DNA of 64,000 nt from Halotalea alkalilenta (lineage in GTDB: Bacteria; Pseudomonadota; Gammaproteobacteria; Pseudomonadales; Halomonadaceae), in the NCBI RefSeq assembly GCF_001648175.1, contig NZ_CP015243.1, positions 620,001-684,000 of the forward strand, given 5' to 3'. Shown in pieces: positions 8,464 to 17,357 of this stretch (positions are counted from its first letter, which is position 1; each line of letters begins with the position of its first letter). Both the position numbers and the translations under genes were made by a program. The notes under the pieces were generated by a model. That model searched no databases and had not been told where the DNA came from. It was given only the letters and a program-made list of their open reading frames with translations.

Positions 8464-8622
8464 ATGATGCTTGGACATTTACTCAGGATGCTCGCCCGCT
8501 ACTTCGTTTTCGGGCTCAGCGTGCTTTCCTCCACCAGCCTGCTGCTCTCCTGTGGCGACGCCCGGCGGGTACTGGATGCGCCCGATGCCAACCAGCATCC
8601 CCGCGCGCGGCGCCCACGCTGA
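8464..8622 (+). CDS. Small predicted lipoprotein or membrane peptide (52 aa), unrecognised
   Basis: 52 codons with an excellent ribosome site (GGGAGGTA two bases before ATGATG). The product begins MMLGHLLRMLARYFVFGLSV: a basic n-region and a hydrophobic stretch, then LLLSCGD, which resembles a lipobox with Cys30 as the lipidated residue. The mature part would be a 23-residue Arg/Asp-rich tail. I do not recognise the family. It lies between the YdeP-type oxidoreductase and a hairpin at 8677-8717, so it could be a monocistronic small gene with its own leader hairpin. The ribosome site and signal-like architecture are the only support. Confidence 0.5.
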   Translation: MMLGHLLRMLARYFVFGLSVLSSTSLLLSCGDARRVLDAPDANQHPRARRPR

Positions 8623-8676
8623 TCGGGCGCTCTCATGCACTGACCCTTATGCATCGATGAAACACACCGACCAAAC

Positions 8677-8717
8677 CCAACGCCCCCGGCCGCGATGAAA
8701 CGCGCCGGGGGCGTTGG
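8677..8717. terminator. Strong 14-bp hairpin, terminator-like
   Basis: CCAACGCCCCCGGC (8677-8690) pairs perfectly with GCCGGGGGCGTTGG (8704-8717) around a 13-base loop. It stands 55 bases after the small ORF. No long T-tract follows on either strand, so it may need Rho or act as an RNA 3' end stabiliser. Confidence 0.6.
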
Positions 8718-8807
8718 CTTGAATGGGTCGGATGAACGGCTCGTGTGGAGCGAAGCCATCGAGTGGTGCTAGTTTGGCCCGAGGCCCTCTACCGGAAGAT
8801 CGCGCTC

Positions 8808-9566
8808 ATGGCGACTGCGTCGACCAAGCCTGTCATCGGCGTCACCCTGGATGCCGAGCCCGCCGGCGGCTACGCCGGCTCGCCCTGGTACGCGCTGCGC
8901 CAGAACTACATTTCGAGCGTCAATGCCTGCGGCGGCGTGGCGATCGCCTTGCCCCACCATCCAGAGCTCGTCCCCGAGCTGATCGCGCTGTGTGACGCCT
9001 TGGTGATCACCGGCGGCGCCTTCGACATCGATCCCGCCCTGTTCGGCGAACGGATCACCACGCCGACCATCCGCTTGAAGCCCGAGCGCACCCGCTTCGA
9101 ACGCTCACTGCTCGAGGCGGCGATGGCGCACGACTTGCCGATCCTCGGCATTTGCGGTGGGCAGCAGCTGATCGCAGCGGTCACCGGAGGCAGCCTGATC
9201 CAGCACATCCCCGACGAGATCGGCCATCAATTGGTGCACAACCGCAAGGCCGCCGGCGAACTGATCCATCATCCGGTGACGATAGCGCCGGGCAGCCTGC
9301 TGCACGCGGTGGCCGGGGTCAGCGAACTGAGCGTCAATACCTCTCACCACCAGGCGGTGCGATCGGTCGGCCCCGGCTGCCTGATCACCGCGCGGGCACC
9401 CGACGGCGTGATCGAGGGCATCGAGTGTCCGGGGCTCACTTTCTGCCTGGGCGTGCAGTGGCATCCCGAATATCTCGAAACCGCCGCGGACCGGGGCATC
9501 TTCCTGGCCCTGGTGGAGGCTGCGCGCCGATACGGCGAAAGGCGGCGGCAGTCCTCGGTATCCTGA
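8808..9566 (+). CDS. Gamma-glutamyl-GABA hydrolase-like class-I glutamine amidotransferase (peptidase C26)
   Basis: Start at 8808 (MATASTKPVIGVTLD), preceded by GGAAGA; 252 residues, the normal length for the PuuD family. The nucleophile elbow GICGGQQ places Cys116, and the catalytic His/Glu pair is in LGVQWHPEYLE near residue 222. The N-terminal part with ITGGAFDIDPALFG is the usual C26 signature. Such cytosolic enzymes cleave gamma-glutamyl amides, for example gamma-glutamyl-GABA in putrescine breakdown. No other puu genes are near, but GABA degradation genes lie at 42.8-47.1 kb. Exact substrate uncertain. Confidence 0.88.
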   Translation: MATASTKPVIGVTLDAEPAGGYAGSPWYALRQNYISSVNACGGVAIALPHHPELVPELIALCDALVITGGAFDIDPALFGERITTPTIRLKPERTRFERSLLEAAMAHDLPILGICGGQQLIAAVTGGSLIQHIPDEIGHQLVHNRKAAGELIHHPVTIAPGSLLHAVAGVSELSVNTSHHQAVRSVGPGCLITARAPDGVIEGIECPGLTFCLGVQWHPEYLETAADRGIFLALVEAARRYGERRRQSSVS

Positions 9567-9608
9567 CCTCTCTCTTGCGCCGCATGGGCACCGTCATGGC
9601 GAGGAACA

Positions 9609-10925
9609 TCATCGAGCGCCAGCTTCGACGTGATGCACGCCATGGGGCAGCGGAATCCGTCCGATCCGTTGGAGGGCGGGACGCTGGTCATCGTCGATGC
9701 GGAAGACCTCGAGGCCGGCGTTCGGCGGCTCATCGGCATGGCCCTGGAACACTGTGGCGAAGAAATGACGCCCGTCCGGGGAGAAGCTGCCGCCCTCCGG
9801 CAGTACGCCCTCGAAGGGATAGTCGGCCAGTTTCTCGAGTTCACCGCTGGTGGGATCGAAGCGTAGCAAGGTAACGCTGGCGTCGCGCTGAAAGCGGGGC
9901 GAGTCGGGGGCGAACACGGTGCCTTGCATGTTCACGGTGGCGACCAACCGGCCGTCCGGGCTGATCGCCAGGCCCTCGGCATTGGGAGCGGTGGCGACGC
10001 TGGCGATGCGTTGGTGGCGGTCACCGGCTTCGGCGAGGCGGATCACGCTGATCGATGAAGCCTGGTCGGGAATGCGCCCCTCCAGGCTGGTGGCGGTTAA
10101 GTCGCGGCCCCAGTCGGAAGTGAGATAGAAACGGCCATCGGGGCTGAAGCGACCGACGAAGGGATCGCGGCCGACCGCCACTGGTTCGCCCCAGGTGTGC
10201 AGCTCGATGCCATGCTCGCCTTCAGTGACGGTGAAGAACGCCACCCGGTCTTGCGTGTTGACGTTCACCGCAAGCGCTCGGCCAGAGGGATGCCAGTGTA
10301 TGTTGCTTAACGTTACGCCGCCGCGAGGTTGATCAGCGTCGCCGTGGATACCCAGTTCGGCGACGTCGAAGCGTGCCGGCTCAGTGAAGTGGCCGTCGGC
10401 ATAGGACACGACCTGGATCGTACTGGCCGTCGGGGTGTTGGAGACCACCGCGATGCGATCGCCTGCGGGATGTAGCGCCAGGGCCTCCGGGGACGCTTCC
10501 AGTGCGATGCTGTCGGCTTGGCGGGGCTGGGAGGGATCGCTCAGGTCGATCGCCGTCAGCATGCGCCCAGGCGGCAGCTCCGCGACCCGGGTCATCCCTG
10601 GGCCACGCTGGCCCAGCCGTTCGACGACGAAGGCGGTGCTGCCATCCCGGCTCAGCGCGAGCACCTCCGGAGACGCGGTCACCGAGTTCGATACCGGCAG
10701 CCGGCTGATCGAGTACCCGTCATCGCTGAACCTGATCACACTGAGCAGATCCTCATGGCCGGCTTCGCGCGGCGCCAGCAGGCCGCTGTAGTAGCTGGAG
10801 GCGTCGAAGTCTCCATCGCTGATCGTCACCAGCGTACCGATGGCGGGATTGATGGCCAGACCCTCCGCTGAGGCAGGCGTGTGAAGGCAAACGATCAGAG
10901 CCAAGCCAAACCAGTGTCGGGTCAT
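9609..10925 (-). CDS. Secreted beta-propeller (lactonase-like) protein
   Basis: Start at 10925 (MTRHWFGL) or two codons upstream at 10931; GAGG precedes both. A signal peptide is clear, with hydrophobic LALIVCLHT and a cleavage site ASA|EG. The mature ~415 residues hold repeated propeller blades: VLALSRDGSTAFVVERLG, EALALHPAGDRIAVVSNTP, HWHPSGRALAVNV, RFSPDGRFYLTSD, LAISPDGRLVATVN and GSFSPDGRHFFATVF. This fits the 6-phosphogluconolactonase-like/YVTN propeller superfamily in the periplasm. It is divergent from a LysR gene and convergent with the C26 hydrolase. Function is not determined; a carbohydrate lactonase is only one option. Confidence 0.75.
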   Translation of the reverse strand: MTRHWFGLALIVCLHTPASAEGLAINPAIGTLVTISDGDFDASSYYSGLLAPREAGHEDLLSVIRFSDDGYSISRLPVSNSVTASPEVLALSRDGSTAFVVERLGQRGPGMTRVAELPPGRMLTAIDLSDPSQPRQADSIALEASPEALALHPAGDRIAVVSNTPTASTIQVVSYADGHFTEPARFDVAELGIHGDADQPRGGVTLSNIHWHPSGRALAVNVNTQDRVAFFTVTEGEHGIELHTWGEPVAVGRDPFVGRFSPDGRFYLTSDWGRDLTATSLEGRIPDQASSISVIRLAEAGDRHQRIASVATAPNAEGLAISPDGRLVATVNMQGTVFAPDSPRFQRDASVTLLRFDPTSGELEKLADYPFEGVLPEGGSFSPDGRHFFATVFQGHADEPPNAGLEVFRIDDDQRPALQRIGRIPLPHGVHHVEAGAR

Positions 10926-11034
10926 CCGCATAGGCCTCGGGGAACTTGTGTTCTCCCATCCTGGCGATGATCTTGATCGGTATCCAATCACAATCAATGC
11001 CGCTGTGATCGGTAGTCCTTATCAGGAGGCCTCG

Positions 11035-11916
11035 ATGGATATCCGCTCCCTCGCCTGCTTCATCGCGGTGGCCGAGGATCTGCATTTTCGCCGCGCCGCA
11101 GAGCGGCTGAATCTTACTCAGCCGGCGTTGAGCCAGCGTATCCGCGCCCTGGAGGAGCAGGTTGGCACGGCGCTGTTCGAGCGTGATCGCCGTCGCGTCT
11201 CGCTGACGCCAGCGGGGCAGGCCTTCCTCGCCCCGGCTCGCGCTGCAGTGGCCAGCGTGGGAGAGGCCAAAAGTGCCGCGCTGCGTGCCGCACGCGGCGA
11301 GTTCGGCCGGCTGCGCCTCGGTTTCACCGTGATCGCTTTCTATGGCTCCCTGCCTGACACGGTGTGGCGCTTTCGCCAGCGTTATCCTCAGGTCGAGGTG
11401 GAGCTTCAGGAGATGAACTCGCCACGGCTCGAGCGCGCGCTGGACAATGGCGAGCTCGACCTGGGGGTACTGCATCCGCCGCTGAGCACCCCGAGCCTGG
11501 TCGTCCATCCACTCGCCGAGTTGCCGATGCGCTTGGCGCTACCGGCCAATCATCCTCTGGCCGGCAATGAGATCGTGCCGCTCGAGGCGCTGCGCGATGA
11601 ACCGCTGCTGTGCGCGCCGCGAAGCGTGGGGCCGAGCATCTTCGATCGCCTGATCGGGCTGTTGTGCGCCCAGGGGTTCAGCCCGCGGATCGCACTCGAG
11701 GTCACCCCGATGACGACCTTGGTTGGCTTGGTCGCCGCCGGTGCGGGGCTCGGCTTCGTCACCGCCGGGATCGCCGCAATACCGCGCCCAGGCGTGGTAT
11801 TTCGCGAGACCACCCCGCCTCCGCCAACACTGCCGCTGGCCGCTGCCTGGCGCGAACCCTCGCTGATCCCCAGCGCCAAGCGCTTCCTGGCGCTGGTGGA
11901 CGAATCCGGCAGGTGA
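11035..11916 (+). CDS. LysR-family transcriptional regulator
   Basis: Start at 11035 (MDIRSLACFIAVAEDLHFRR) with AGGAGG upstream; 293 residues. HTH is RAAERLNLTQPALSQRIRALEEQVGTALFERDRRRVSLTPAG, close to the catechol/chloromuconate (CatR/BenM-like) branch of LysR proteins by its FRRAAERL...TQPALS pattern. The effector domain follows from about residue 90. It is divergent from the secreted propeller protein with 109 bases between starts, so it probably controls that gene. Its inducer is unknown. Confidence 0.9.
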   Translation: MDIRSLACFIAVAEDLHFRRAAERLNLTQPALSQRIRALEEQVGTALFERDRRRVSLTPAGQAFLAPARAAVASVGEAKSAALRAARGEFGRLRLGFTVIAFYGSLPDTVWRFRQRYPQVEVELQEMNSPRLERALDNGELDLGVLHPPLSTPSLVVHPLAELPMRLALPANHPLAGNEIVPLEALRDEPLLCAPRSVGPSIFDRLIGLLCAQGFSPRIALEVTPMTTLVGLVAAGAGLGFVTAGIAAIPRPGVVFRETTPPPPTLPLAAAWREPSLIPSAKRFLALVDESGR

Positions 11917-11937
11917 TTCGGGGCGGCCCTGGAGGGC

Positions 11938-12363
11938 TTACTTGGCGAACAGCTGGCTCATATCCTTGAACGCTTTGAACTCGAGCGCGTTGCCGCAGGG
12001 ATCGAACAGGAACATGGTGGCCTGTTCGCCGACCTGGCCTTTGAAGCGCACGTAGGGTTCGATCACGAATTCGGTGCCGCGCGCCTTGAGCCGCTCAGCC
12101 AGCGCTTCCCACTCCTCCCAGCCGAGCACCACGCCGAAATGCGGCACCGGCACGTCGTGGCCGTCGACCGCGTTGGTATGGGCGGCTTCCTGCGAGGTGG
12201 TCTTGGGGTGCTCGTGGATCACCAACTGGTGGCCGAAGAAGTCGAAGTCGACCCAATGGTCGCTGGAGCGGCCTTCTTCGAGACCGAACAGCTCGCCGTA
12301 GAAGCTGCGGGCGGTGGGGAGGTCGTAGACGGGAATGGCAAGGTGGAAGGGGGACAGGGCCAT
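11938..12363 (-). CDS. VOC-family (glyoxalase/dioxygenase superfamily) protein
   Basis: 141 residues starting [20 protein letters not shown], with GAGGAG before the ATG. The paired beta-alpha-beta-beta-beta modules are visible: [26 protein letters not shown] and [21 protein letters not shown], ending [17 protein letters not shown]. Candidate metal ligands are His7 in FHLA, His in PHFG and Glu in LEFK, the set used by glyoxalase I and extradiol dioxygenases. It is a cytosolic enzyme of unknown substrate, and it is divergent from a LysR gene 111 bases away that probably regulates it. Confidence 0.87.
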   Translation of the reverse strand: MALSPFHLAIPVYDLPTARSFYGELFGLEEGRSSDHWVDFDFFGHQLVIHEHPKTTSQEAAHTNAVDGHDVPVPHFGVVLGWEEWEALAERLKARGTEFVIEPYVRFKGQVGEQATMFLFDPCGNALEFKAFKDMSQLFAK

Positions 12364-12474
12364 GGGCGTTGCTCCTCGGGGATTTGTTGTGCCGGCCATT
12401 CTCCCTCGGCGGATATGTCGATTGAAAGAGCGTAGTTTAGCTATCTGATATCGGAAAAACGGATCGATAAGGAC

Positions 12475-13359
12475 ATGATCAGAGAGCTCAAGACCTTCCT
12501 CGCCGTCGTTGAGTACGGCACCTTCGCCGCTGCGGGCCTGCAGGTCGGGCTCAGCCAGTCGTCGGTCAGCGCTCAGATCAAGCAGCTCGAGACCCGCTTT
12601 GGCGAGCGGTTGTTCGACCGCACCGGGCGTATCGCGGTACTCAACGCCGCAGGCAAGCGGATCCTGCCGCTGGCCGAGGAGATGGTAGGACTCGAGCGCA
12701 GGATGCTGGCGCTGAACGAGGCTGAGGAGCTTCGCGGCGAGCTCAGAGTCGGCGCGATCGCCAGCCTGCAGAGCGGAAGGCTCCCCCAGGCGCTGCTGCG
12801 CCTGCGCGAGCGGGCGCCGAAGCTGCGGGTGCGTCTGGTGCCGGGGGTGTCGCTCGGGCTGCTCGATCAGGTCGATGCCGGCAGTGTGGATTTGGCACTG
12901 CTGCTGCGCGCGCCCTTCGCGCTGCCCAAGGAGCTCCACGCCGAAGGTATTGGCGAAGAGCCGTACGTGGTGATCGCTCCGCGCGGGGCGAACGCCAGCC
13001 AGGCCTCGAGCGATCCGCTGCATCTGCTCGCCACCGAGCCGTTCATTCGCTATGACCGAAGCTCCTTTGGCGGCCGGCTGGTCGAGCGCTTTCTCAAGCG
13101 CCAGCGGATTACGCCGCGCCAAGTGATCGAAGCCGACGAGCTCGAGGCGATCGCGCGGATGGTCGAATGCGGTCTTGGTGTTTCGCTGATCCCCGCCGCA
13201 GGGCCGTGGCTCGAGCGCAGCGAGCGGCTGCGCGTGCTGTCGCTCGGCGAGGCCACCTTTCATCGTGAGTTGGTGCTGGTCTCCCGGGCCAGCCAGCGCC
13301 GGGTCGCGGCCCTGACCCTGTTCGCCGACTGCCTGCGCAGCGCTATCGCTGAGGATTGA
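12475..13359 (+). CDS. LysR-family transcriptional regulator
   Basis: 294 residues. [23 protein letters not shown] then [32 protein letters not shown]; effector domain with [21 protein letters not shown] and [21 protein letters not shown] lies immediately before the ATG. It is divergent from the VOC gene, and the 111-base gap contains GATATCGG and CGGATCGAT motifs that could be part of a palindromic operator. Effector unknown. Confidence 0.9.
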   Translation: MIRELKTFLAVVEYGTFAAAGLQVGLSQSSVSAQIKQLETRFGERLFDRTGRIAVLNAAGKRILPLAEEMVGLERRMLALNEAEELRGELRVGAIASLQSGRLPQALLRLRERAPKLRVRLVPGVSLGLLDQVDAGSVDLALLLRAPFALPKELHAEGIGEEPYVVIAPRGANASQASSDPLHLLATEPFIRYDRSSFGGRLVERFLKRQRITPRQVIEADELEAIARMVECGLGVSLIPAAGPWLERSERLRVLSLGEATFHRELVLVSRASQRRVAALTLFADCLRSAIAED

Positions 13360-13468
13360 GAGAGCGAGTCCGGCGCTCATGTATCTAGGTGCCTGGCTGT
13401 GAGCGTCGAAGTGGTTAAGGCTTATTTAAGTATTTGCCGCGACTCAACCTGGATCAGGAGATCACCCG

Positions 13469-13615
13469 ATGTATTCCCATCGCTACCCGCTAGGCTTCGG
13501 CCTGCTCAAGCTGGAGCTTATCGCGGCCCTGCTGGCCGCGTCGGTCTGGCTGGTGATGCTTGCGTTGCTGGGCGCCCGCTTTCTGGGCCGTCGGCGCAGG
13601 TCGAGCTCGCGCTAG
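13469..13615 (+). CDS. Small single-pass membrane protein (48 aa), unrecognised
   Basis: 48 codons with AGGAG eight bases before ATG. The product has an N-terminal MYSHRYPLGFGLLKLEL, one long hydrophobic helix (IAALLAASVWLVMLALLGA) and a basic tail RFLGRRRRSSSR, so by the positive-inside rule the C-terminus faces the cytoplasm. No family is recognised. Its last four bases overlap the end of the convergent small gene at 13612-13869. The good ribosome site and membrane design support it as a real gene. Confidence 0.5.
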   Translation: MYSHRYPLGFGLLKLELIAALLAASVWLVMLALLGARFLGRRRRSSSR

Positions 13616-13869
13616 CAAGCGCCACACAGCGCCTTGCAGGCGTCACGCGCGTCCGCCTGGTTGGCTGCCTGTCGCGGAGCGCGCAGGGATTTGGCGTCGA
13701 AGGCGGTTGGGCGGATGCAGCCGGCGGGAAGGTGGGCACCGTGCCTTTCGCTCTCTCGTTCTTCTTTGGCGACGACCTTGGTATCGGCGCGGCCGGCGAA
13801 CAGGCGGCGAATGGCGATCGCGAGCATGGCGAAGGCCAAGACGGTGACGAGAATCCTCCTGCGTTTCAT
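13612..13869 (-). CDS. Small Cys-containing protein with N-terminal signal anchor (85 aa)
   Basis: Start at 13869 (MKRRRILVTVLAFAMLAIAI), preceded by AGAGGAC with a good spacing; an upstream in-frame ATG has no better support. The first 20 residues form a basic n-region and hydrophobic helix, a signal anchor or uncleaved signal peptide. The rest is hydrophilic, with Cys in GCIRP and a C-terminal CKALCGAC cluster, which could form disulfides or bind a metal. Family unknown. It is convergent with, and overlaps by four bases, the small membrane protein gene. Confidence 0.45.
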   Translation of the reverse strand: MKRRRILVTVLAFAMLAIAIRRLFAGRADTKVVAKEERESERHGAHLPAGCIRPTAFDAKSLRAPRQAANQADARDACKALCGAC

Positions 13870-14027
13870 ATCGATGTCCTCTTCAGCGTGCCGGATGGCC
13901 GGGACGCATTCATTCATTAGCATTGAAGCTAATTATGCGCCTATATCCAGGCTGCCACGAATCGATTGCAGCTATGTGACTTATTGCTGGAGATGATCGA
14001 AAGGGGAGCGGGCTTGGGTGCGATCGC

Positions 14028-14051
14028 ACCGCCGGTCGGGTGACCGGCGGT
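14028..14051. terminator. Perfect 10-bp hairpin, terminator-like
   Basis: ACCGCCGGTC and GACCGGCGGT pair around a GGGT loop in the gap right of the small Cys protein and 80 bases beyond the argC stop on the minus strand. A T-tract is missing. It most likely marks the 3' end of argC transcripts. Confidence 0.5.
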
Positions 14052-14131
14052 TGGAGAAGGGCAAGGTAGTAGGAAGTAGCGGTTTCAAACCCCTACGGCT
14101 GGTCTGAAAAGTGCCTGCGCTCGTCGGCCTT

Positions 14132-15079
14132 TCAGTCGAGATTCAGTCCGCTGCCCTCGTCGCAGCCGAGATGGACGTTCATGCTCTGGATGGCGGCACC
14201 CGCGGCGCCCTTGCCGAGGTTGTCGAGGCGGGCGACGAGCAGCAGCCGTTCGGCGTTGCCGCAGATCATCAGGTCGACGCGGTTGGTATCGTTGCAGCCC
14301 TGGACATCGAGGAAACCGGCGTCGAGATTGCTTTCGTCATCCAGCGGCAGCACGCGGATGAAACGCTCGCCCGCGTAGTGGCGCGTGTAGGCGGCATGCA
14401 CCGCGGCTGCGTCGACGCCGGCCAGCGTGGCGAGCTGCAGCGGAATCTGCACCGAGAGACCTTTGAGGAAGGGGCCGACCACCGGGGTGAACACCGGAGC
14501 GAGTTCAAGCCCCGTCTGGGCGCGCATTTCCGGCAGATGCTTGTGCATCAGACCCAAGGCATAGGGGCGCGGGCTCGCGAGGCGTGGATCGCTCGTGCCT
14601 TCGTACTCGGCGATCATGCGCTTGCCGCCGCCGCTGTAGCCGGTCAGCGAGAAGGCGCTGAGTGGGTGGCTCGGCGGCAGAAGACCCGCGTCGATCAATG
14701 GTCGCACCAGCAGCACGAAGGCGCTGGCGTGGCAGCCGGGGTTGCTGATCCGTTTCGAGGCGCGGATCTTCTCACGCTGACCGGCGGCGAGTTCGGGCAG
14801 CCCATAGGTCCAGTTCGGATCGGTACGAAAGGCGGTGCTGGCGTCGATCACGCAGGTATCGGGGTTCTCGACCAGGCTGACCGCTTCGCGCGAAGCGTCG
14901 TCGGGCAGGCAGAGGAAGGCGACGTCGGCGGCGTTGAGGAAGCGGGAGCGCTCTTTGCGATCCTTGCGCTTGGCGTCATCGATGCGCAGCAGCTCGATGT
15001 CGTCGCGCAGGGTCAGATAATCGAGCAAGCGAAGGCCAGTGGTACCCTCCTGCCCATCGACGAAAACCTTGAATGCCAT
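14132..15079 (-). CDS. argC: N-acetyl-gamma-glutamyl-phosphate reductase, type 2 (ArgC)
   Basis: 315 residues, the length of the short type-2 ArgC. The N-terminal NADP-binding region is [19 protein letters not shown]; the catalytic cysteine is Cys116 in [11 protein letters not shown]; and [12 protein letters not shown] and HKHLPEM follow as in the family. It reduces N-acetyl-glutamyl phosphate to the semialdehyde in arginine synthesis. AGAGGA lies before the ATG. No other arg gene is adjacent; argG is 40 kb to the right, so the pathway is scattered. Type-2 enzymes often serve as the only or second ArgC in a genome. Confidence 0.95.
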   Translation of the reverse strand: MAFKVFVDGQEGTTGLRLLDYLTLRDDIELLRIDDAKRKDRKERSRFLNAADVAFLCLPDDASREAVSLVENPDTCVIDASTAFRTDPNWTYGLPELAAGQREKIRASKRISNPGCHASAFVLLVRPLIDAGLLPPSHPLSAFSLTGYSGGGKRMIAEYEGTSDPRLASPRPYALGLMHKHLPEMRAQTGLELAPVFTPVVGPFLKGLSVQIPLQLATLAGVDAAAVHAAYTRHYAGERFIRVLPLDDESNLDAGFLDVQGCNDTNRVDLMICGNAERLLLVARLDNLGKGAAGAAIQSMNVHLGCDEGSGLNLD

Positions 15080-15199
15080 GGCGTCCTCTTCGCTTCTCGC
15101 GTCGACCGATCGGATCGTTTGATTCAGGCCATGCCGGGCATTAGGGGCTCGATATGGTCTAGGGTCGAACAGGATGCCATGCGCGGCGTCGAGGCGAAA

Positions 15200-15229
15200 G
15201 CGGCCCCGCGACGTAGGTCGCGGGGCCGC
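15200..15229 (-). terminator. Rho-independent-like terminator of the CsbD-like gene
   Basis: GCGGCCCCGCGAC pairs perfectly with GTCGCGGGGCCGC (13 bp, loop GTAG). Read on the minus strand it lies 50 bases after the CsbD-like stop and is followed by a short TTTC, a weak T-tract. Confidence 0.6.
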
Positions 15230-15278
15230 GGGAGGATCATCCCAGGGATGATGGCACGATGCGTTGGGGCTTGGGGGC

Positions 15279-15527
15279 TCAGAGCCGCCAGATACGCCCG
15301 ATCACGAAGCCGATGGCCGCCGCGGTCGCCAGCGCCCCGAAGGGATTGCTGACGGTGAATTCGCGTACGTTGTCGATCGCTTCGCCGTAGCTCGCCTGGG
15401 CCTGGCCCGCCTTCTGGCGTAGCTTGCCCTTGAGCCGCTGCTCGTCATCGTCGATGAAGTCGCCGTAGCTTTCCTGCGCTTGACCCAGCACATCGCGTGC
15501 CTGGCCTTCGATACGTTCCTTGGACAT
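15279..15527 (-). CDS. CsbD-like stress protein with C-terminal membrane helix
   Basis: 82 residues; AGGAG precedes the ATG. The N-terminal half ([20 protein letters not shown], then [30 protein letters not shown]) follows the CsbD pattern of Gly/Gln/Ala-rich amphipathic repeats. The C-terminal [20 protein letters not shown] is a glycine-zipper membrane helix like that of DUF883/ElaB proteins, which sit at the inner membrane and bind ribosomes in stationary phase. Likely a general-stress protein. The gene stands alone between two hairpin regions. Confidence 0.82.
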   Translation of the reverse strand: MSKERIEGQARDVLGQAQESYGDFIDDDEQRLKGKLRQKAGQAQASYGEAIDNVREFTVSNPFGALATAAAIGFVIGRIWRL

Positions 15528-15860
15528 GTTCGCTCCTGTGCGTGCACTTCGTGGACGACCGCGTCGTCAGTCTCGGCTCGCCTAAGCGAGGCTTCTGCGA
15601 GACCGAGTATTCAAACTCTAGCAGGCGGTGCCAAAAGATCACGGAAGATCGCGCTATAAAGGTGGACGCTTCCCTGCGTCCGGGGGCCATCCTGGCTGCT
15701 GTGAGTGGTACCGGTAGACATCGCGCTTGCGGTCGGTGCAGGTCCTTCTGCACCGGGACCATCCTTGGTGCCACTACCGGTACGTGGCAGGGATTCTGCG
15801 CGTGGCGTCGAGGTTCGCATAGAGACATTCGCACTAGCAGAGCTAGTGCATTTGCGTGGG
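15528..15860. other. Structured 333-base intergenic region
   Basis: No convincing gene. Three nested or adjacent inverted repeats are visible: GTACCGGTAG (15708-15717) with CTACCGGTAC (15774-15783); inside it GGTGCAG (15735-15741) with CTGCACC (15748-15754), extended by GGTC/GACC; and GCACTAGC with GCTAGTGC (15831-15838/15842-15849), just past the PAS-LuxR stop. The last is probably that gene's 3' hairpin. The first two could form one long folded element in the leader of the CsbD-like gene or a small RNA. Confidence 0.5.
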
Positions 15861-17357
15861 TCAGTAGCCGAGACCGAAGAAACCGCGCTCGCGTGCCCAA
15901 ACGATGGCTTCCGCGCGGCTGTGGAGGCCGAGCTTGGCGTAGATGGTCGAGACGTGGTTGCGCACGGTGTTGGGCGCGAGGCTGAGCTTGCGGGCGATCT
16001 CTTTGTCGGCGAGGCCCTGGCAGAGCAGCGAGAAGACCTCCCGCTCGCGCGCCGAAAGATCATCGAGCCTTGGCCCTTCCGATTTTCCAGCGACGTTGGC
16101 GCGGCGCACGTTGGCGAGCTTTTCGAGCAGGGTGCGGCTGAACCAGGAAGCATCCTGCATCACCGCCTCGATCGCGCCCACCAGCTCCGCCTCGCTGCGC
16201 CGCCGCTCGGTGATGTCGAGCAGGGTCACCAGGGTGCAGATCTCTTCGCCCTGCAGCAGTACTCGCTCGGCCGAGACCTGGCAGTCGAGCACCTCGCCTT
16301 GGCGGGTATGGACTTGCAGCTCGAGTCCTCGCACGCTCCCCTCCTTGGCCAGAGACTCGTCGAACCGGCGGCGGCTCTCCTCCTCCCACAGGCCGAGCGA
16401 CTCCGCACTGCGTCCGACCAGCGTCTCGCCGTCGTAGCCCAGGGTGGAGACGAACGCATCGTTGACCTCGAACAGCACGAAGCCCTCACCGACCAGCGTG
16501 CTCGGCACCGGCGACATTCTGAACGCTTTTTCGAAGCGCTCCTCGCTGAGCCGTAGCGCGAGTTCCATGCGCCGGCGCGGCTCGAGGTCGGTGAAGGTGA
16601 ACAGCATGCAGGGCTCGTCATTGAAGTCGATCGGCTGCCCGGCCACCATCACCCATTTGCTGGTGCCATCGGGCAGTGCCAGCGCGGCTTCCATCTGCGC
16701 GATGGTCTGGCCCGCCTCGAGTCGCTCGATCGCCTGTGCGCGACGCTCGGCATGAGAGAACACATCGAGCTGGTAGACCGAGCGTTGGATCACCGTCTCG
16801 CGGGTAAGGCCAGTCATCTCGAGAAAGCCTTGATTGACCTTGACGTAGCGCTGGTCGCTGAGCCGGCAGATCAGCGCTGGTGCCGGGTTGGCATTGAAGG
16901 TGCGCTCGAAACGCTGCTCGGCGAGTGCCCAGTCGGTTGCGTCCTGGAGCACCAGCACCAGGCCGTCCGCTTCGTCGTTCTCATCGGTCAGCACCAGGCC
17001 CCGCGCGCGGTGGATGCGAAGCGGCGGGGCTTCCTCTGCGACTGGAGCGACCTCGGTCACCACATCCTCGAAGCTTTCGCCGGCGAGCAAGCGTTCGAGC
17101 GGATACTGACCCGGCTGGAGCGGATGGTTGTTGCGATAGCGCAGCATGAAGCGCTCGCGATAGGCGCCGACGTCGCCGCCTAGCGCCTCGAGCTCATCGA
17201 CACCGTGCATCTCGAGTGCCGCCTGGTTGGCCCAGGCCAGCTCGCCGCTCGGATCGAGCAGGATCACCCCATCGCTGAGTCCTGCGATGATTTGCTGCAG
17301 CTGTCGGCGAGTAGTCTGGCGTCGCAGGGCTTGGTGATCGATGGTGATCTCGGACAT
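15861..17357 (-). CDS. Triple-PAS sensor with LuxR-type DNA-binding domain
   Basis: Start at 17357 (MSEITIDHQALRRQTTRRQL), with AGGAAA upstream; 498 residues. Three PAS-like domains are seen at about residues 17-125 (GVILLDPSGELAWANQAALEMHG), 140-250 (RYVKVNQGFLEMTGLTRETV, FTFTDLEPRRRMEL) and 262-375 (LFEVNDAFVSTLGYDGETLVG, then LLDITERRRSEAELVGAIE). A LuxR/FixJ helix-turn-helix follows at about 430-495 (LSAREREVFSLLCQGLADKEI, PNTVRNHVSTIYAKLGLHSR). There is no receiver or kinase domain, so sensing and DNA binding are in one soluble protein. Ligand and targets are unknown. No partner gene is linked. Confidence 0.88.
   Translation of the reverse strand: MSEITIDHQALRRQTTRRQLQQIIAGLSDGVILLDPSGELAWANQAALEMHGVDELEALGGDVGAYRERFMLRYRNNHPLQPGQYPLERLLAGESFEDVVTEVAPVAEEAPPLRIHRARGLVLTDENDEADGLVLVLQDATDWALAEQRFERTFNANPAPALICRLSDQRYVKVNQGFLEMTGLTRETVIQRSVYQLDVFSHAERRAQAIERLEAGQTIAQMEAALALPDGTSKWVMVAGQPIDFNDEPCMLFTFTDLEPRRRMELALRLSEERFEKAFRMSPVPSTLVGEGFVLFEVNDAFVSTLGYDGETLVGRSAESLGLWEEESRRRFDESLAKEGSVRGLELQVHTRQGEVLDCQVSAERVLLQGEEICTLVTLLDITERRRSEAELVGAIEAVMQDASWFSRTLLEKLANVRRANVAGKSEGPRLDDLSAREREVFSLLCQGLADKEIARKLSLAPNTVRNHVSTIYAKLGLHSRAEAIVWARERGFFGLGY

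Noticed and set aside
6007..8478. 823-codon open frame antisense to the YdeP-type oxidoreductase
   Set aside because: It mirrors a strongly supported gene; stop codons are rare on the opposite strand in GC-rich DNA. The translation is rich in Arg, Asp, His and Gly, with no domain or signal.
14111..15352. 413-codon open frame antisense to argC
   Set aside because: Shadow of argC; composition typical of an opposite-strand reading.
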